Shown in pieces: positions 46,736 through 60,364 of a stretch of 64,000 nt of DNA. The stretch is from positions 1 to 64,000 of the forward strand of contig NZ_SRSH01000011.1 in NCBI RefSeq assembly GCF_006175985.1, in the 5' to 3' direction. Under the pieces are notes generated by a model, which saw nothing but the letters and a program-made list of their open reading frames with translations, ran no database searches and was not told the DNA's origin. The stretch comes from Methylotetracoccus oryzae. GTDB lineage: Bacteria; Pseudomonadota; Gammaproteobacteria; Methylococcales; Methylococcaceae. The translations under genes were made by a program, and so were the position numbers. Numbering within the stretch: position 1 is the first letter of the stretch; every line of letters begins with the position of its first letter.

Positions 46736-47368
46736 CTAGGGACGGTCCGCAGCTTGACGCTCATCGCTGCCGACGGCAGCAACGAGCGCGGCGAGTTCCG
46801 CAATCGACTCGACCTGCAGCTTCACCAGGATACTGGTGCGGTGATGATCCACCGTGCGCGGACTGATCTTCAGTAATTGTGCGATGTCCTTGCTGGTGTT
46901 GCCTGCCACGACGAGTTGCGCGACTTCCTGCTCACGATGCGTGAGCCGAGCATAGAGCTGTCGGGCATGCTCCTGCGCCGAGTGTCTTTCACGCGCAGCG
47001 CGATCCCGCTCCAGGGCTTCGGAGATTCGATCGAGCAGCATCGGGCTGGAAAACGGCTTTTGCAGAAAATCGGCCGCACCGGTCTTCATCGCCTGCACGG
47101 ACTCTGGAACGGTCGCGTAGGCGCTCATGAAAATGATCGGCAGGTCGATCCCGTGGGCAATCAGTTCCTCCTGGACCGAGAGGCCGCTCATGCCGGGCAG
47201 CTTGAGATCGAGCAGTACGCAACCGGGCCCGCGAGCGGGCTGAAAGGCCCGAAGGAAGTCCTGCCCCGAGGAGAAGGCCGTCACGTTGTAGCCGCTGTTG
47301 CGGAGGAAAGCCGCCAGGCCAGCCCTTACCGCATCGTCATCATCGACAAGAAAGATTGTAGGTTTCAC
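46736..47368 (-). CDS. FixJ/NarL-type response regulator
   Basis: The 210-residue protein has a receiver domain with the acidic pocket VDDDD at the start, phosphoacceptor Asp54 in LLDLKLPGMSG, and Lys104 in FLQKPFSS, followed by a LuxR-type helix-turn-helix (LTHREQEVAQLVVAGNTSKDIAQLLKISPRTVDHHRTSI). It regulates transcription when phosphorylated. The start is GTG 47368, chosen because the frame before it is unlike the family. It lies 86 bases upstream of the kinase-like gene and 485 bases from the divergent pmoC. Confidence 0.9.
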   Translation of the reverse strand: MKPTIFLVDDDDAVRAGLAAFLRNSGYNVTAFSSGQDFLRAFQPARGPGCVLLDLKLPGMSGLSVQEELIAHGIDLPIIFMSAYATVPESVQAMKTGAADFLQKPFSSPMLLDRISEALERDRAARERHSAQEHARQLYARLTHREQEVAQLVVAGNTSKDIAQLLKISPRTVDHHRTSILVKLQVESIAELAALVAAVGSDERQAADRP

Positions 47369-47852
47369 GATACATCGGGAGTCTGAAGGTACCAATCGGC
47401 TCCTTGCGGACTCCAGCCGCGCGGAACACGATGACAGACGAACCGCCCCCCCGACACGGTTCGCACGTATTGCACTGCAAGCAATGCGCACCGAATAAAG
47501 CACATTCGATGCCATCCTTTTCATGGCATTTCATTTCAACAACTTAAAAAGACCGCACCGGCCCGAGTGTAAATTCCGTCGGTCAGCTAGTCCGGAGTCT
47601 AACCCAGCCCTTCCAGCCCCGACTATTGCGCTTGTGGGCTAGGCCGTTCGCGCCATGGAGGCGCTTTGCGAGCCGTTCGGCGGCGCCATGGCCGGTCCGA
47701 ACCAACCCTCTCGCGACGCCCTCCGGTGGGCCCCAAACCGCGAGGAGTTTAGCGGACGGGGAATTTTTTTATGTGATGCAAGTCTCACCTTCGTCGCCGG
47801 GCAAACAGTCAGGCTCGAGCGGCTTTGATACACACAACTAACGAGGTAAGAA
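47369..47852. promoter_or_regulatory. Divergent control region between the response regulator and pmoC
   Basis: About 480 bases. Close to pmoC are an AT run (GAATTTTTTTATGTGATGC, 47761-47779) and the ribosome site GAGG 7 bases before the ATG. A small stem GCGCC/GGCGC (47650-47664) is followed by TTT. Between 47520 and 47560 the DNA is AT-richer. I found no certain -35/-10 pair, but the length suggests control elements for the pmoC gene. Confidence 0.45.
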
Positions 47853-48614
47853 ATGGCTGCAACAACCATTGGCGGCGTGGCCGTACAAGACAAACCGTTA
47901 CTCGACATGAAGTGGCTGACGTTTGCGTTGGCTATTTACACGGTGTTTTACATGTGGGTTCGCTGGTACGAAGGCGTCTACGGCTGGTCGGCCGGTCTGG
48001 ACTCTTTTGCACCGGAGTTCGAGACGTACTGGATGAACTTCCTGTACACCGAGATCGTGTTGGAGATCACCACGGCGTCGATCCTGTGGGGTTACCTGTG
48101 GAAGACGCGTGACCGCAATTTGGCGGCACTGGCGCCGCGCGAAGAGCTGCGTCGCAACTTCACCCACCTGGTGTGGCTGGTTGCTTACGCATGGGCGATC
48201 TACTGGGGTGCTTCCTACTTCACCGAGCAGGACGGCACGTGGCATCAGACGATCGTGCGCGACACCGACTTCACGCCGTCGCACATCATCGAGTTCTACC
48301 TGAGCTACCCGATCTACATCATCACCGGTTTTGCGGCGTTCCTGTACGCGAAGACCCGTCTGCCGTACTTCAGCGAAGGTGTTTCGCTGCCGTACCTGAT
48401 TCTGGTCGTCGGTCCGTTCATGATTCTGCCGAACGTCGGTCTGAACGAGTGGGGTCACACCTTCTGGTTCATGGAAGAGCTGTTCGTCGCGCCGTTGCAC
48501 TACGGCTTCGTGATCTTCGGCTGGTTGGCGCTGGCGGTGATGGGTACGTTGACCCAGACCTTCTACAGCTTCACCAAGCTGATCAAGAACGATCTTTGCC
48601 CTGACTTGGCATAA
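47853..48614 (+). CDS. pmoC: Particulate methane monooxygenase subunit C (solitary copy)
   Basis: The 253-residue product matches PmoC of Methylococcus-type methanotrophs nearly throughout, as I recall that protein: LLDMKWLTFALAIYTVFY, the helix region EIVLEITTASILWGYLW, RDTDFTPSHIIEFYLSYPIYI (with Asp and His of the copper site), and NEWGHTFWFMEELFVAPLHYGF (Asn and His ligands). It makes part of the membrane enzyme that oxidises methane to methanol. The last about 12 residues (KLIKNDLCPDLA) diverge. No pmoA or pmoB is in the window. Confidence 0.95.
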   Translation: MAATTIGGVAVQDKPLLDMKWLTFALAIYTVFYMWVRWYEGVYGWSAGLDSFAPEFETYWMNFLYTEIVLEITTASILWGYLWKTRDRNLAALAPREELRRNFTHLVWLVAYAWAIYWGASYFTEQDGTWHQTIVRDTDFTPSHIIEFYLSYPIYIITGFAAFLYAKTRLPYFSEGVSLPYLILVVGPFMILPNVGLNEWGHTFWFMEELFVAPLHYGFVIFGWLALAVMGTLTQTFYSFTKLIKNDLCPDLA

Positions 48615-48658
48615 ACGACCGTTCTGAGTCTGATCGCGGTGCGCGTCGAGCTTTTAGG

Positions 48659-48711
48659 GCGGTGCGCACCGCTTTGACGAGGGCCACTGCTGATGAAACG
48701 TCGGCAGTGGC
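48659..48711. terminator. Palindrome and stem-loop after pmoC
   Basis: A 14-base perfect palindrome (GCGGTGC/GCACCGC, 48659-48672) is followed by GCCACTGCTGA (48683-48693) pairing with TCGGCAGTGGC (48701-48711), an 11-bp stem with one wobble. Only a weak T stretch follows. It could end the pmoC transcript or stabilise its 3' end. Confidence 0.5.
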
Positions 48712-48820
48712 TTCATTGATGTAATTCCCTTAGAGATAAGGCTTCGTCGGCCGCACCATCACCCGCGGGTTGCGGGCGAGCCGAAACGATCACACTAAAC
48801 GCGTTGCGAGGGTTAATAAA

Positions 48821-49261
48821 ATGGCGAGTGCAGTACCACCCAGCAGAAAACCGCATGTCAAATATTCGGGTTTGCTTCTCATCGCTTTCATCGTCGGTTT
48901 GTACTTTTTCCAGAACAAGGCCGTGATGCCGTTCGTTGAGGGCGTCGTGGAATCGGATGCGTTCGACGCATCTCCCGGCGCAATTGTGGAGAAAGATCGC
49001 AGCCAGATTGCGTTGTCGCACTGCGTCGAGTTCGTTCGCGACGATCTCGGGCTGGATCATATCCTTCAATTTGGAACCGAGGAGTCGAAAGCCTGGGAAG
49101 TTGCTAGCGGCCGGTACCTCGTCAGTTCTTACGTCATCGAACAAGACGAATCTGGAAAGCAGGTTCGAAAGAATTTCGCCTGCAATGTGCAATACACGGG
49201 CGGCGACGAAATGGACCAGAGCAATTGGACCCTACAGGGTCTGGACATACGCGAAAGCTGA
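48821..49261 (+). CDS. One-span membrane protein downstream of pmoC, unknown
   Basis: The 146-residue product has one N-terminal membrane helix (about 15-31, SGLLLIAFIVGLYFFQ) and a soluble domain, likely periplasmic, of about 110 residues with two Cys (SHCVEF and FACNVQ), possibly a disulfide. GAGGG 8 bases before ATG 48821 supports this start. It is not PmoD-like (no Met/His copper motif). The 207 bases between it and pmoC contain the stem-loop at 48659-48711, so its expression may be partly separate. Confidence 0.75.
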   Translation: MASAVPPSRKPHVKYSGLLLIAFIVGLYFFQNKAVMPFVEGVVESDAFDASPGAIVEKDRSQIALSHCVEFVRDDLGLDHILQFGTEESKAWEVASGRYLVSSYVIEQDESGKQVRKNFACNVQYTGGDEMDQSNWTLQGLDIRES

Positions 49262-49585
49262 ATCCTCGGGATAGGAAAATGGAGTGGCAGGCCCTTCTAC
49301 CGATCGGCCTGTCGCACCACCTGGGAGTCGGGCCATGAACCTGCCTGGCACGCGATGTCACAGGTGCTTGCCATCCAGCGTGTTCACTGTCGCAGTGGGC
49401 GACCAAAGTTTGATTGCACGGACACCTGCGCCTTGTTACGATCACGAGGCGTTGGCTGTCGCACCTTTGGGCGGTCAAGGCGGATAGTGCGGATGTGACT
49501 TGCAGCTAAGTGCGGAGCGAAGCGCCGCTTCGACGCAGTCCCGGTAGCAGGCCGCTTTCGGATAGCTCTACGTCCTCAGGCGGCC
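49262..49585. other. Intergenic region
   Basis: About 320 bases without a supported gene. The frames 49284-49487 (+) and 49134-49478 (-) lack ribosome sites and familiar features. I see no RNA gene or strong hairpin. Confidence 0.4.
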
Positions 49586-49849
49586 ATGGAAGTAGTAAAA
49601 CAAAAACTATACCGCTGGTTGAAAATAGCCATCGGCGGCCCACTCGGCATCCTGGCGTGGAGTGTTTCCGGCGCCAGCGCCGTCGCTGTGTTGATCTGGG
49701 GAATCAAGACGGTCGCAATACCGCTGCTGATGCTCAAAACAGCGTCGTGGGGTATCTGGGGCATCGGTGTAATCAAGGAGTCGAAAACTCGATCTGGTAC
49801 GCCCTTCGAGCGGGATCTCGTCAGTAAGTCTTCCCGCCGGTCCGATTGA
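49586..49849 (+). CDS. Small two-helix membrane protein
   Basis: The 87-residue product has a basic start (MEVVKQKLYRWLK) and two hydrophobic segments rich in Gly, Ala and Ile (IGGPLGILAWSVSGASAVAVLIWGI and VAIPLLMLKTASWGIWGIG), followed by a polar tail. Its ribosome site is weak (AGGCGG before ATG), so it may not be translated much. No family assigned. Confidence 0.45.
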   Translation: MEVVKQKLYRWLKIAIGGPLGILAWSVSGASAVAVLIWGIKTVAIPLLMLKTASWGIWGIGVIKESKTRSGTPFERDLVSKSSRRSD

Positions 49850-50021
49850 TCAGATTCCACTTACGCCGCCTAAGCGGGCAGCCTTGGGGCTGATCCCATC
49901 AGCCGGCCGCAGCGAAGGAATGTTGCCGAGCGGTTTGCTCCACCCGACGAATACGGGCAGAATTGGCGGCTAATCCCCCCTGCGCCGAGTCACCCCAAAT
50001 CCCGTCATTCGCTCCAGTTCC

Positions 50022-52172
<2,151 letters not shown>

Positions 52173-52238
52173 CCCCCTGCAAGTCCCCGCACTGCGCCCC
52201 CGCCGGGAGCGCCCAACAAAAGAAGAGGATTGCCCTGC

Positions 52239-54763
<2,525 letters not shown>

Positions 54764-54790
54764 CCGATCCACTGCCTTCCCGCGTACTTC

Positions 54791-56365
54791 ATGTCCAACA
54801 TCCATCAACACCGGATCCTGATCCTGGATTTCGGTTCGCAGTACACCCAGTTGATCGCCCGCCGCGTACGCGAGATCGGGGTCTACTGCGAAATCCATGG
54901 CCACGCCGCCAGTGACGCGGCGATACGCGAATTTTCCCCGCGTGGCATCATCCTGTCGGGAGGTCCCGAAACCGTGCTCGGTGCCGACGCCCCGCGCGCC
55001 GCCGACGCGGTGTTCGACCTCGGCGTTCCCGTGCTTGGCATCTGCTACGGTATGCAGACCATGGCCCAGCAACTCGGGGGTACCGTCGAGGCCGCAGCCC
55101 ACCGCGAATTCGGGTATGCGCAGGTGCGCGCCCGCGGGCATTCGCAGCTGCTACGCGACATCGAAGACCACGCCACACCCGAGGGTTATGGCCTGCTCGA
55201 TGTGTGGATGAGCCATGGCGATCAGGTCGCGGTCTTGCCACCCGGCTTCAAGCTGATCGCCAGCACCGATACCGCGCCCATCGCCGGTATGGCCGATGAG
55301 GCGCGGGGCTTCTATGGTCTGCAGTTCCACCCCGAAGTCACACACACGCGCCAGGGCAAACGGCTGCTCGAACGTTTCGTAAAGGAAATCTGCGCCTGCG
55401 ACACACTGTGGACTGCCCGCAACATCGTCGACGACAGCGTCCGTACGATCTGTGAACGCGTCGGCAACGACCAGGTCATTCTGGGCCTGTCCGGCGGCGT
55501 CGATTCATCCGTCGTTGCGGCCTTGCTGCACAAGGCGATCGGCGATCGCCTCGTCTGCGTTTTCGTCGATACGGGCTTGCTGCGTCTGAACGAAGGCGAT
55601 CAGGTCATGGCGACCTTCACCCAGCACATGGGGGTTCGCGTCGACCGCGTCGACGCCGAGGAGACCTTTCTCTCGGCGCTGGCCGGTGTGGAGGATCCCG
55701 AGCAGAAGCGAAAAATCATCGGCCGCCTTTTCGTCGAGATCTTCGAAGCCGAATCCGCCAAGTTCGCAACCGCCCGCTGGCTCGCACAAGGCACGATTTA
55801 TCCGGACGTGATCGAGTCGGCCGGCACTCCGTCCGGCGGCGCGCACGTCATCAAGTCGCACCACAATGTCGGCGGTCTGCCCGAGCGGATGAACCTCAAG
55901 CTGCTCGAACCGCTGCGCGAACTCTTCAAGGACGAGGTCCGTCAGGTCGGTCTGGAACTCGGGCTGCCCTACGACATGGTGTTCCGACACCCGTTTCCCG
56001 GGCCCGGCCTGGGCGTCCGCATCCTCGGCGAGGTCCGGAAGGCGTATGCCGACCTGCTGCGCCGGGCCGACGCGATCTTCATCGAAGAGCTCGTCAAACA
56101 TGACCTCTATGCCAAGGTGAGTCAGGCCTTCGCGGTGTTTCTACCGGTGAAATCCGTCGCGGTAATGGGTGATGGACGGCGCTACGACTATGTGATCGCG
56201 CTGCGCGCGGTCGAAACCATCGATTTCATGACCGCGCGTTGGGCCCACCTGCCCTACGAATTCCTCGACATCGTCTCGCGCCGGATCATCAACGAAACCC
56301 CCGGCATTTCACGGGTCACTTACGACATTTCCGGAAAGCCGCCGGCGACGATCGAGTGGGAATAG
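54791..56365 (+). CDS. guaA: GMP synthase (glutamine-hydrolysing)
   Basis: The 524-residue enzyme makes GMP from XMP. An N-terminal class I amidotransferase domain has [15 protein letters not shown], the catalytic Cys in [12 protein letters not shown], and HPEVTHT (His). The synthetase domain has the PP-loop [16 protein letters not shown], and the C-terminal dimerisation part ends in KPPATIEWE. It lies 27 bases after guaB. Confidence 0.96.
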   Translation: MSNIHQHRILILDFGSQYTQLIARRVREIGVYCEIHGHAASDAAIREFSPRGIILSGGPETVLGADAPRAADAVFDLGVPVLGICYGMQTMAQQLGGTVEAAAHREFGYAQVRARGHSQLLRDIEDHATPEGYGLLDVWMSHGDQVAVLPPGFKLIASTDTAPIAGMADEARGFYGLQFHPEVTHTRQGKRLLERFVKEICACDTLWTARNIVDDSVRTICERVGNDQVILGLSGGVDSSVVAALLHKAIGDRLVCVFVDTGLLRLNEGDQVMATFTQHMGVRVDRVDAEETFLSALAGVEDPEQKRKIIGRLFVEIFEAESAKFATARWLAQGTIYPDVIESAGTPSGGAHVIKSHHNVGGLPERMNLKLLEPLRELFKDEVRQVGLELGLPYDMVFRHPFPGPGLGVRILGEVRKAYADLLRRADAIFIEELVKHDLYAKVSQAFAVFLPVKSVAVMGDGRRYDYVIALRAVETIDFMTARWAHLPYEFLDIVSRRIINETPGISRVTYDISGKPPATIEWE

Positions 56366-56838
56366 GCAATCCGGTTACGTCCACGATCGAGACGGACGAC
56401 GAATTGTGGATGGCCCGGGCGCTCGAACTCGCGCGCTGCGCCGAGGCCCTGGGTGAGGTTCCGGTGGGCGCGGTGCTGGTCAGGGAGGGGCGGACCGTCG
56501 CCGAGGGCTTCAACACACCGATCCGACTGTCCGACCCCACGGCCCATGCCGAAATCGTTGCGTTGCGGGAAGGCGGCCGGAGCGAGGGCAATTACCGGCT
56601 CGTCGGTTGCACGCTCTATGTGACGCTGGAGCCCTGCGTCATGTGCATGGGCGCCATTCTGAATGCCCGGCTGCAGCGCCTCGTATTCGGCGCGACGGAT
56701 CCGCTGCGCGGCGCCGTCTGCAGCCAGTTGCAACTGACCGACGCAAGCTTCGCCAATCACCGCGTCGCGTACCGCGGCGGGGTCCTGGCCGAAGCTTGCG
56801 GGCAGGTGCTCAGGAACTTCTTTCAGACCCGGCGATAG
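56356..56838 (+). CDS. tadA: tRNA-specific adenosine deaminase
   Basis: The 160-residue deaminase converts the wobble adenosine of tRNA-Arg(ACG) to inosine. The zinc motif is intact: HAE ([12 protein letters not shown] with catalytic Glu) and PCVMCMGAI. The start is not certain: GTG 56356 overlaps the end of guaA by 10 bases, with ATG 56410 as an alternative giving a shorter N-terminus. The frame's upstream extension into guaA is not real. It is co-transcribed with guaA. Confidence 0.93.
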   Translation: MGIGNPVTSTIETDDELWMARALELARCAEALGEVPVGAVLVREGRTVAEGFNTPIRLSDPTAHAEIVALREGGRSEGNYRLVGCTLYVTLEPCVMCMGAILNARLQRLVFGATDPLRGAVCSQLQLTDASFANHRVAYRGGVLAEACGQVLRNFFQTRR

Positions 56839-56880
56839 CTTCCCAGGACTCGTACTCCACGCTGCAGACGACGCCCGGCA

Positions 56881-57678
56881 CTACTCTCCCATCTGCAACA
56901 AGAGACCGCGCTTCCGGGCGATGTGAAAGCCCAGCAACAGCACGCCCACGCCCAGCCCGAGATAGATCACATTCAGACCCACGGCGGCCCAGAAATGATC
57001 CGCAGAAAAATGGTGTTCCTGCATCGTTGCCCGCATGCCTTCAAAAACATGCGCCGAAGGCAGCGACAGCGCAATTCCCTGCAACCACTCCGGCAATGTC
57101 GCGATCGGATAGTAGATTCCGCTCAGCGGCGCGAAGGCGAAGATGATCGCCCAGGCCAGGCCTTCCGCTCCCAGCCCCCAGCGCAACACCATCGCAACGA
57201 CCATCAGCCCGATGGACCAGCCCATGACGATCAGGTTGACGAAGAACGCGAGCAGCGGCAACCCCATATCGAAGATCGAGTATTCGTACAGGAGGATTGC
57301 CAATCCTGCCGCGGCCCCGACGCCGATTAACGTCCGCAGCATGCTGATGACTAGCAACGCCAGAATCAGTTCGATCGGCCGCAATGGGCTGACGAACAGA
57401 TTGCCCAGATTGCGCGAATACATCTCCTCGAAGAAAGGCAGCGCCACGCCGAGCTGCGCGCGAAACAGCACATCCCACAACAGCACGGCAGCGATGAGCA
57501 ATCCCGAGACCTCGGCTAGCCAATGCCCCTGCCCGACCAAAAACTTGCTGATCAGTCCCCACAAGATCATCTGCACGGTCGGCCAATAGGCCAGCTCCAG
57601 CAGGCGCGGCCATGAGCTCTGCATCAGGTACAGGTATCGGACGATAAGGGCCAACACCCTGCGGCTGGCGCCGATCAT
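56881..57678 (-). CDS. ABC-2 type transporter permease
   Basis: The 265-residue membrane protein has six hydrophobic helices, an ABC-2 permease layout with PTVQMILWGLISKFLVG and the conserved region GIYYPIATLPEWLQGIALSLPSAHVFEGMR. It should export a hydrophobic or lipid-linked substrate, together with the ATPase encoded just upstream (overlap of four bases). No solute-binding protein is present, in line with export. Confidence 0.9.
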   Translation of the reverse strand: MIGASRRVLALIVRYLYLMQSSWPRLLELAYWPTVQMILWGLISKFLVGQGHWLAEVSGLLIAAVLLWDVLFRAQLGVALPFFEEMYSRNLGNLFVSPLRPIELILALLVISMLRTLIGVGAAAGLAILLYEYSIFDMGLPLLAFFVNLIVMGWSIGLMVVAMVLRWGLGAEGLAWAIIFAFAPLSGIYYPIATLPEWLQGIALSLPSAHVFEGMRATMQEHHFSADHFWAAVGLNVIYLGLGVGVLLLGFHIARKRGLLLQMGE

Positions 57679-58430
57679 CGCGCAGCTCCCTCCGGTTGGC
57701 GTTCATCGCCACGCGCAATGTCGATGAAGACTTCCTCCAGATTGGACCGTCCATAGCGCTGCAGCAGCGAGGCGGGCGTTCCACGGTCGACGATGCGCCC
57801 CTTCCTCAACATGACCACATCGTCGCACAGCCGCTCGACCTCGAACATATTGTGCGATGCGAGCAGCACCGTGGCTCCGATTCGGCGTTGGTAGTCGCTG
57901 AGCCAGCCGCGGACGCGGTCCGCCGAGGCCGGATCCAGGGATGCCGTCGGTTCGTCCATCAGCAGCACCCGCGGCTCGTTGATCAGCGACTTCGCCAGCG
58001 ATACGCGGGTCTTCTGTCCCGCCGACAGGGAACCGTACTTGCGCTGCCAGATTTCATCGAGATCGAAGGTCCGCGCCACTTCGCGCAGGCGCTCGCGCCG
58101 GCGACGGATGCCGTACAGGCGAGCGTAAACGTCGAGGTTTTGCGCCACCGTCAGCCGGTGCGGGAGATCGACATAAGGCGACGTGAAATTCATTGAGGGC
58201 AGCACGGCATGCCGATGCCGGATCACATCCGTGCCGAGGATCCGCACCTCGCCGGAGGTGGGCAATAGCAGCCCCAGCAGTATCGATAGCGTGGTCGTCT
58301 TGCCGGCGCCGTTGCCGCCGAGAAGGGCACAGGTTCCTCCTGCCGGCACGCTGAACGAAATCCCGTCCACTGCATTGACCTGTTTGTACTGCTTTCGCAG
58401 GTCGCGCACGATGATCGCGTGTTCCATCAC
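57675..58430 (-). CDS. ABC transporter ATP-binding protein for the ABC-2 permease
   Basis: A 251-residue ATPase with Walker A (GGNGAGKTTTLS), the Q-loop region (PSMNFTSPYVDLP), signature SLSAGQKTRVSLAKSL, Walker B VLLMDEPTASLDP, and H-loop (LASHNM). The Y/P-rich Q-loop and SAGQ signature are typical of ABC-2 exporters of the DrrA/NodI type. It starts 27 bases after the ligase-like gene and is coupled to the permease gene by ATGA overlap. Confidence 0.92.
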   Translation of the reverse strand: MMEHAIIVRDLRKQYKQVNAVDGISFSVPAGGTCALLGGNGAGKTTTLSILLGLLLPTSGEVRILGTDVIRHRHAVLPSMNFTSPYVDLPHRLTVAQNLDVYARLYGIRRRRERLREVARTFDLDEIWQRKYGSLSAGQKTRVSLAKSLINEPRVLLMDEPTASLDPASADRVRGWLSDYQRRIGATVLLASHNMFEVERLCDDVVMLRKGRIVDRGTPASLLQRYGRSNLEEVFIDIARGDERQPEGAAR

Positions 58431-58457
58431 AGCTCCGGCGTTCTCCCTTTTTGCGGC

Positions 58458-59930
58458 TCAGCGGCGCGTGTATCGGTGCTTCACTCCGGCAGGAAAGTAC
58501 TCCGGGTCTTCGAAGCTTCGAAGCGTCACCGTCGGCCATTGTCGTTCCAGCGGGACGTAGTTGGCAAACTCGCTGTTGATCCGCCGCAGTTCGCGCTGGA
58601 CCGACCCGGCGAGCCCGGCAACATCGACGGCAGCGGGATCGATGCCGGGCGCAAGCTCCACGACCAGGCTCAGGAACGTGTCGCCCGTTGCGGCTTCGGG
58701 GACCTGCAACACGAACTTGCCGGTCAGCCACCTGGCGAATTCCGGGGCTTCCAGGCCGACCGTGACGTTCTCGGGATAGATGTTGGCGCCGTAAAACGAC
58801 ACGGTGAAGTCCGCTCGGCCGAAGACATAGACGAAGGGCAACGGGCGCGCCGAACCGTCCGCAGGAAAACCGAAGTCTTCAATCGGTGGTGCGCCAAAGT
58901 CGCTGAGCCGGGCCCGCATCTCGTCGAAACCGACCAGGCCACCCCGGTCGGCAATATGGTATCGGACCAGCGGCACGCCACCGTCGCCGGTCACGACCAG
59001 CGTGTTGTCGTAGGTCTCGAAATAGCGGCTGACTGGATCGTATTGCACCAGCGTCGGCAGTCGCGACTCCCCGAACAACTCCCGGGCCGCAGCGGGATTC
59101 GCCGCAAAAAAGCGGCGGATCGCGATGCTCAGGGGCGTCTCGTTGCCCAGAACGCCCCCGTCGGCGGTACCGTAGAGCGACGCCGTCGACCGGCACAGGT
59201 CGACTCCACCCGCGCGGGCACAGACCAGGGCGCGCCACTCCTCGCTGAACACTTCGCCCGCAAATACCATCCGGATGTTGTACGCTGTCCAGTCGACCCC
59301 CGCGGCCTTGCCGGCATCGAGCACATCCTTCACGAAGGGCGGATAGCCCAGCAACACCGTCTGGTCGAAATGCGGTGCCAGTTCCTCGACGACCCGAAAA
59401 ATCTCGTCCTTCTTGTTGCCGGGTGTCGCGACGGTGATCGGATAACCCTTCTGTGCGAGCAGCCAGAGGCAGGAGGTGGTGTAGATACCGCCGACCCAGT
59501 TGCCCAGCGCGAAGCAGACGATCGCCAAGGTGCGACGCCGGTGCGCGTCGAAGCCGTCTCTGAAGACCTGTTCGAAACGTACGGCAACGTCGTGCTCCAG
59601 CGCAGCGGAACGCGGCCAGAATGTGGGACGCCCCGTGGACCCGGTGGATACCGCGACCCGATCGAAGACGCTCAACTCACCGCCCCAGCAGCGCGCGGGC
59701 AGCGGGTAGCACTGCATGTAGCCCGGCTTCGTCATCAGCGGCAGCCGCGCGAAGTCTGCGTCCGCGCGCGGCGCGGTGGGATCCACACCGTGGCTGCGCA
59801 GAAACTCCCGGTAGGCCGGCACCTTGTCGATAACGGCAGCCGCCAGTGCCGCCGCCGCGGCCGCGCCTGCGCTCTCGGTATGACCGGCAAGCAGTGCGTC
59901 GAGCGGTTCGGTCAGAAAGGTGCTGGGCAT
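58458..59930 (-). CDS. Phenylacetate-CoA ligase-like acyl-adenylating enzyme
   Basis: The 490-residue product belongs to the PaaK-like group of the adenylate-forming superfamily. The phosphate loop is VSTGSTGRPTFWPR, an A5-like motif is SLYGTADGGVLGNE, and the end part has FVYVFGRADFTVSFYGANIYPENV (A8-like hinge). The natural acid is unknown. In an operon with an ABC-2 exporter, it may activate a carboxylic acid building block for an exported lipid or small molecule. Start ATG 59930 (MPSTFLTEP). Confidence 0.85.
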   Translation of the reverse strand: MPSTFLTEPLDALLAGHTESAGAAAAAALAAAVIDKVPAYREFLRSHGVDPTAPRADADFARLPLMTKPGYMQCYPLPARCWGGELSVFDRVAVSTGSTGRPTFWPRSAALEHDVAVRFEQVFRDGFDAHRRRTLAIVCFALGNWVGGIYTTSCLWLLAQKGYPITVATPGNKKDEIFRVVEELAPHFDQTVLLGYPPFVKDVLDAGKAAGVDWTAYNIRMVFAGEVFSEEWRALVCARAGGVDLCRSTASLYGTADGGVLGNETPLSIAIRRFFAANPAAARELFGESRLPTLVQYDPVSRYFETYDNTLVVTGDGGVPLVRYHIADRGGLVGFDEMRARLSDFGAPPIEDFGFPADGSARPLPFVYVFGRADFTVSFYGANIYPENVTVGLEAPEFARWLTGKFVLQVPEAATGDTFLSLVVELAPGIDPAAVDVAGLAGSVQRELRRINSEFANYVPLERQWPTVTLRSFEDPEYFPAGVKHRYTRR

Positions 59931-60364
59931 TGCGATCGCCGTCCTGAGAACTACCATGGTCCGGACAGCGTCGGTCGGCAGACCGCCATTCCCCTACCGA
60001 CAGGCAGAGACAACGGAAGCGGCAGCCAAAAAAACGCCAAGGTTCCGGGATCGGAGGATTGTATCTCATCCCTCGAACCACACTCAGCGCGCGAGGTATC
60101 GAGCTCATGGCGCTGCATAGCTCGCGCGCCAACGCTAGAACGTGCCCTATCGGCGGGCGAAGTCGCAACCCGCACATCGGCGTCGACGCCTTTTGCGTTA
60201 AACTTGTGTCCCGCGTGAGAGGTCGACGTGTCCAGGGCCGGACGGACTTCCCATCGATCATCAAGCGGCATCGAAGTTACGCGGCCCCGCGTCGGCACCA
60301 TCGCCCCTTTGGGGCGGATACCCCCTTAGACGGCCCCATCAATGCCTTCCTGTTCCTGAAGAAG
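59931..60364. other. Divergent intergenic region
   Basis: About 430 bases between the ligase-like gene and the His/Arg-rich protein gene. The frame of the latter stays open upstream to 60059, but this part has no signal-peptide logic and I regard it as a shadow extension. No RNA gene was seen. Confidence 0.4.

Noticed and set aside
48821-49261. PmoD assignment for the gene after pmoC
   Set aside because: It lacks the Met/His copper-binding pattern of PmoD and has only two Cys.
60059-60364. Upstream extension of the His/Arg-rich protein frame
   Set aside because: Would place the hydrophobic export segment 140 residues inside the protein; no ribosome site seen.
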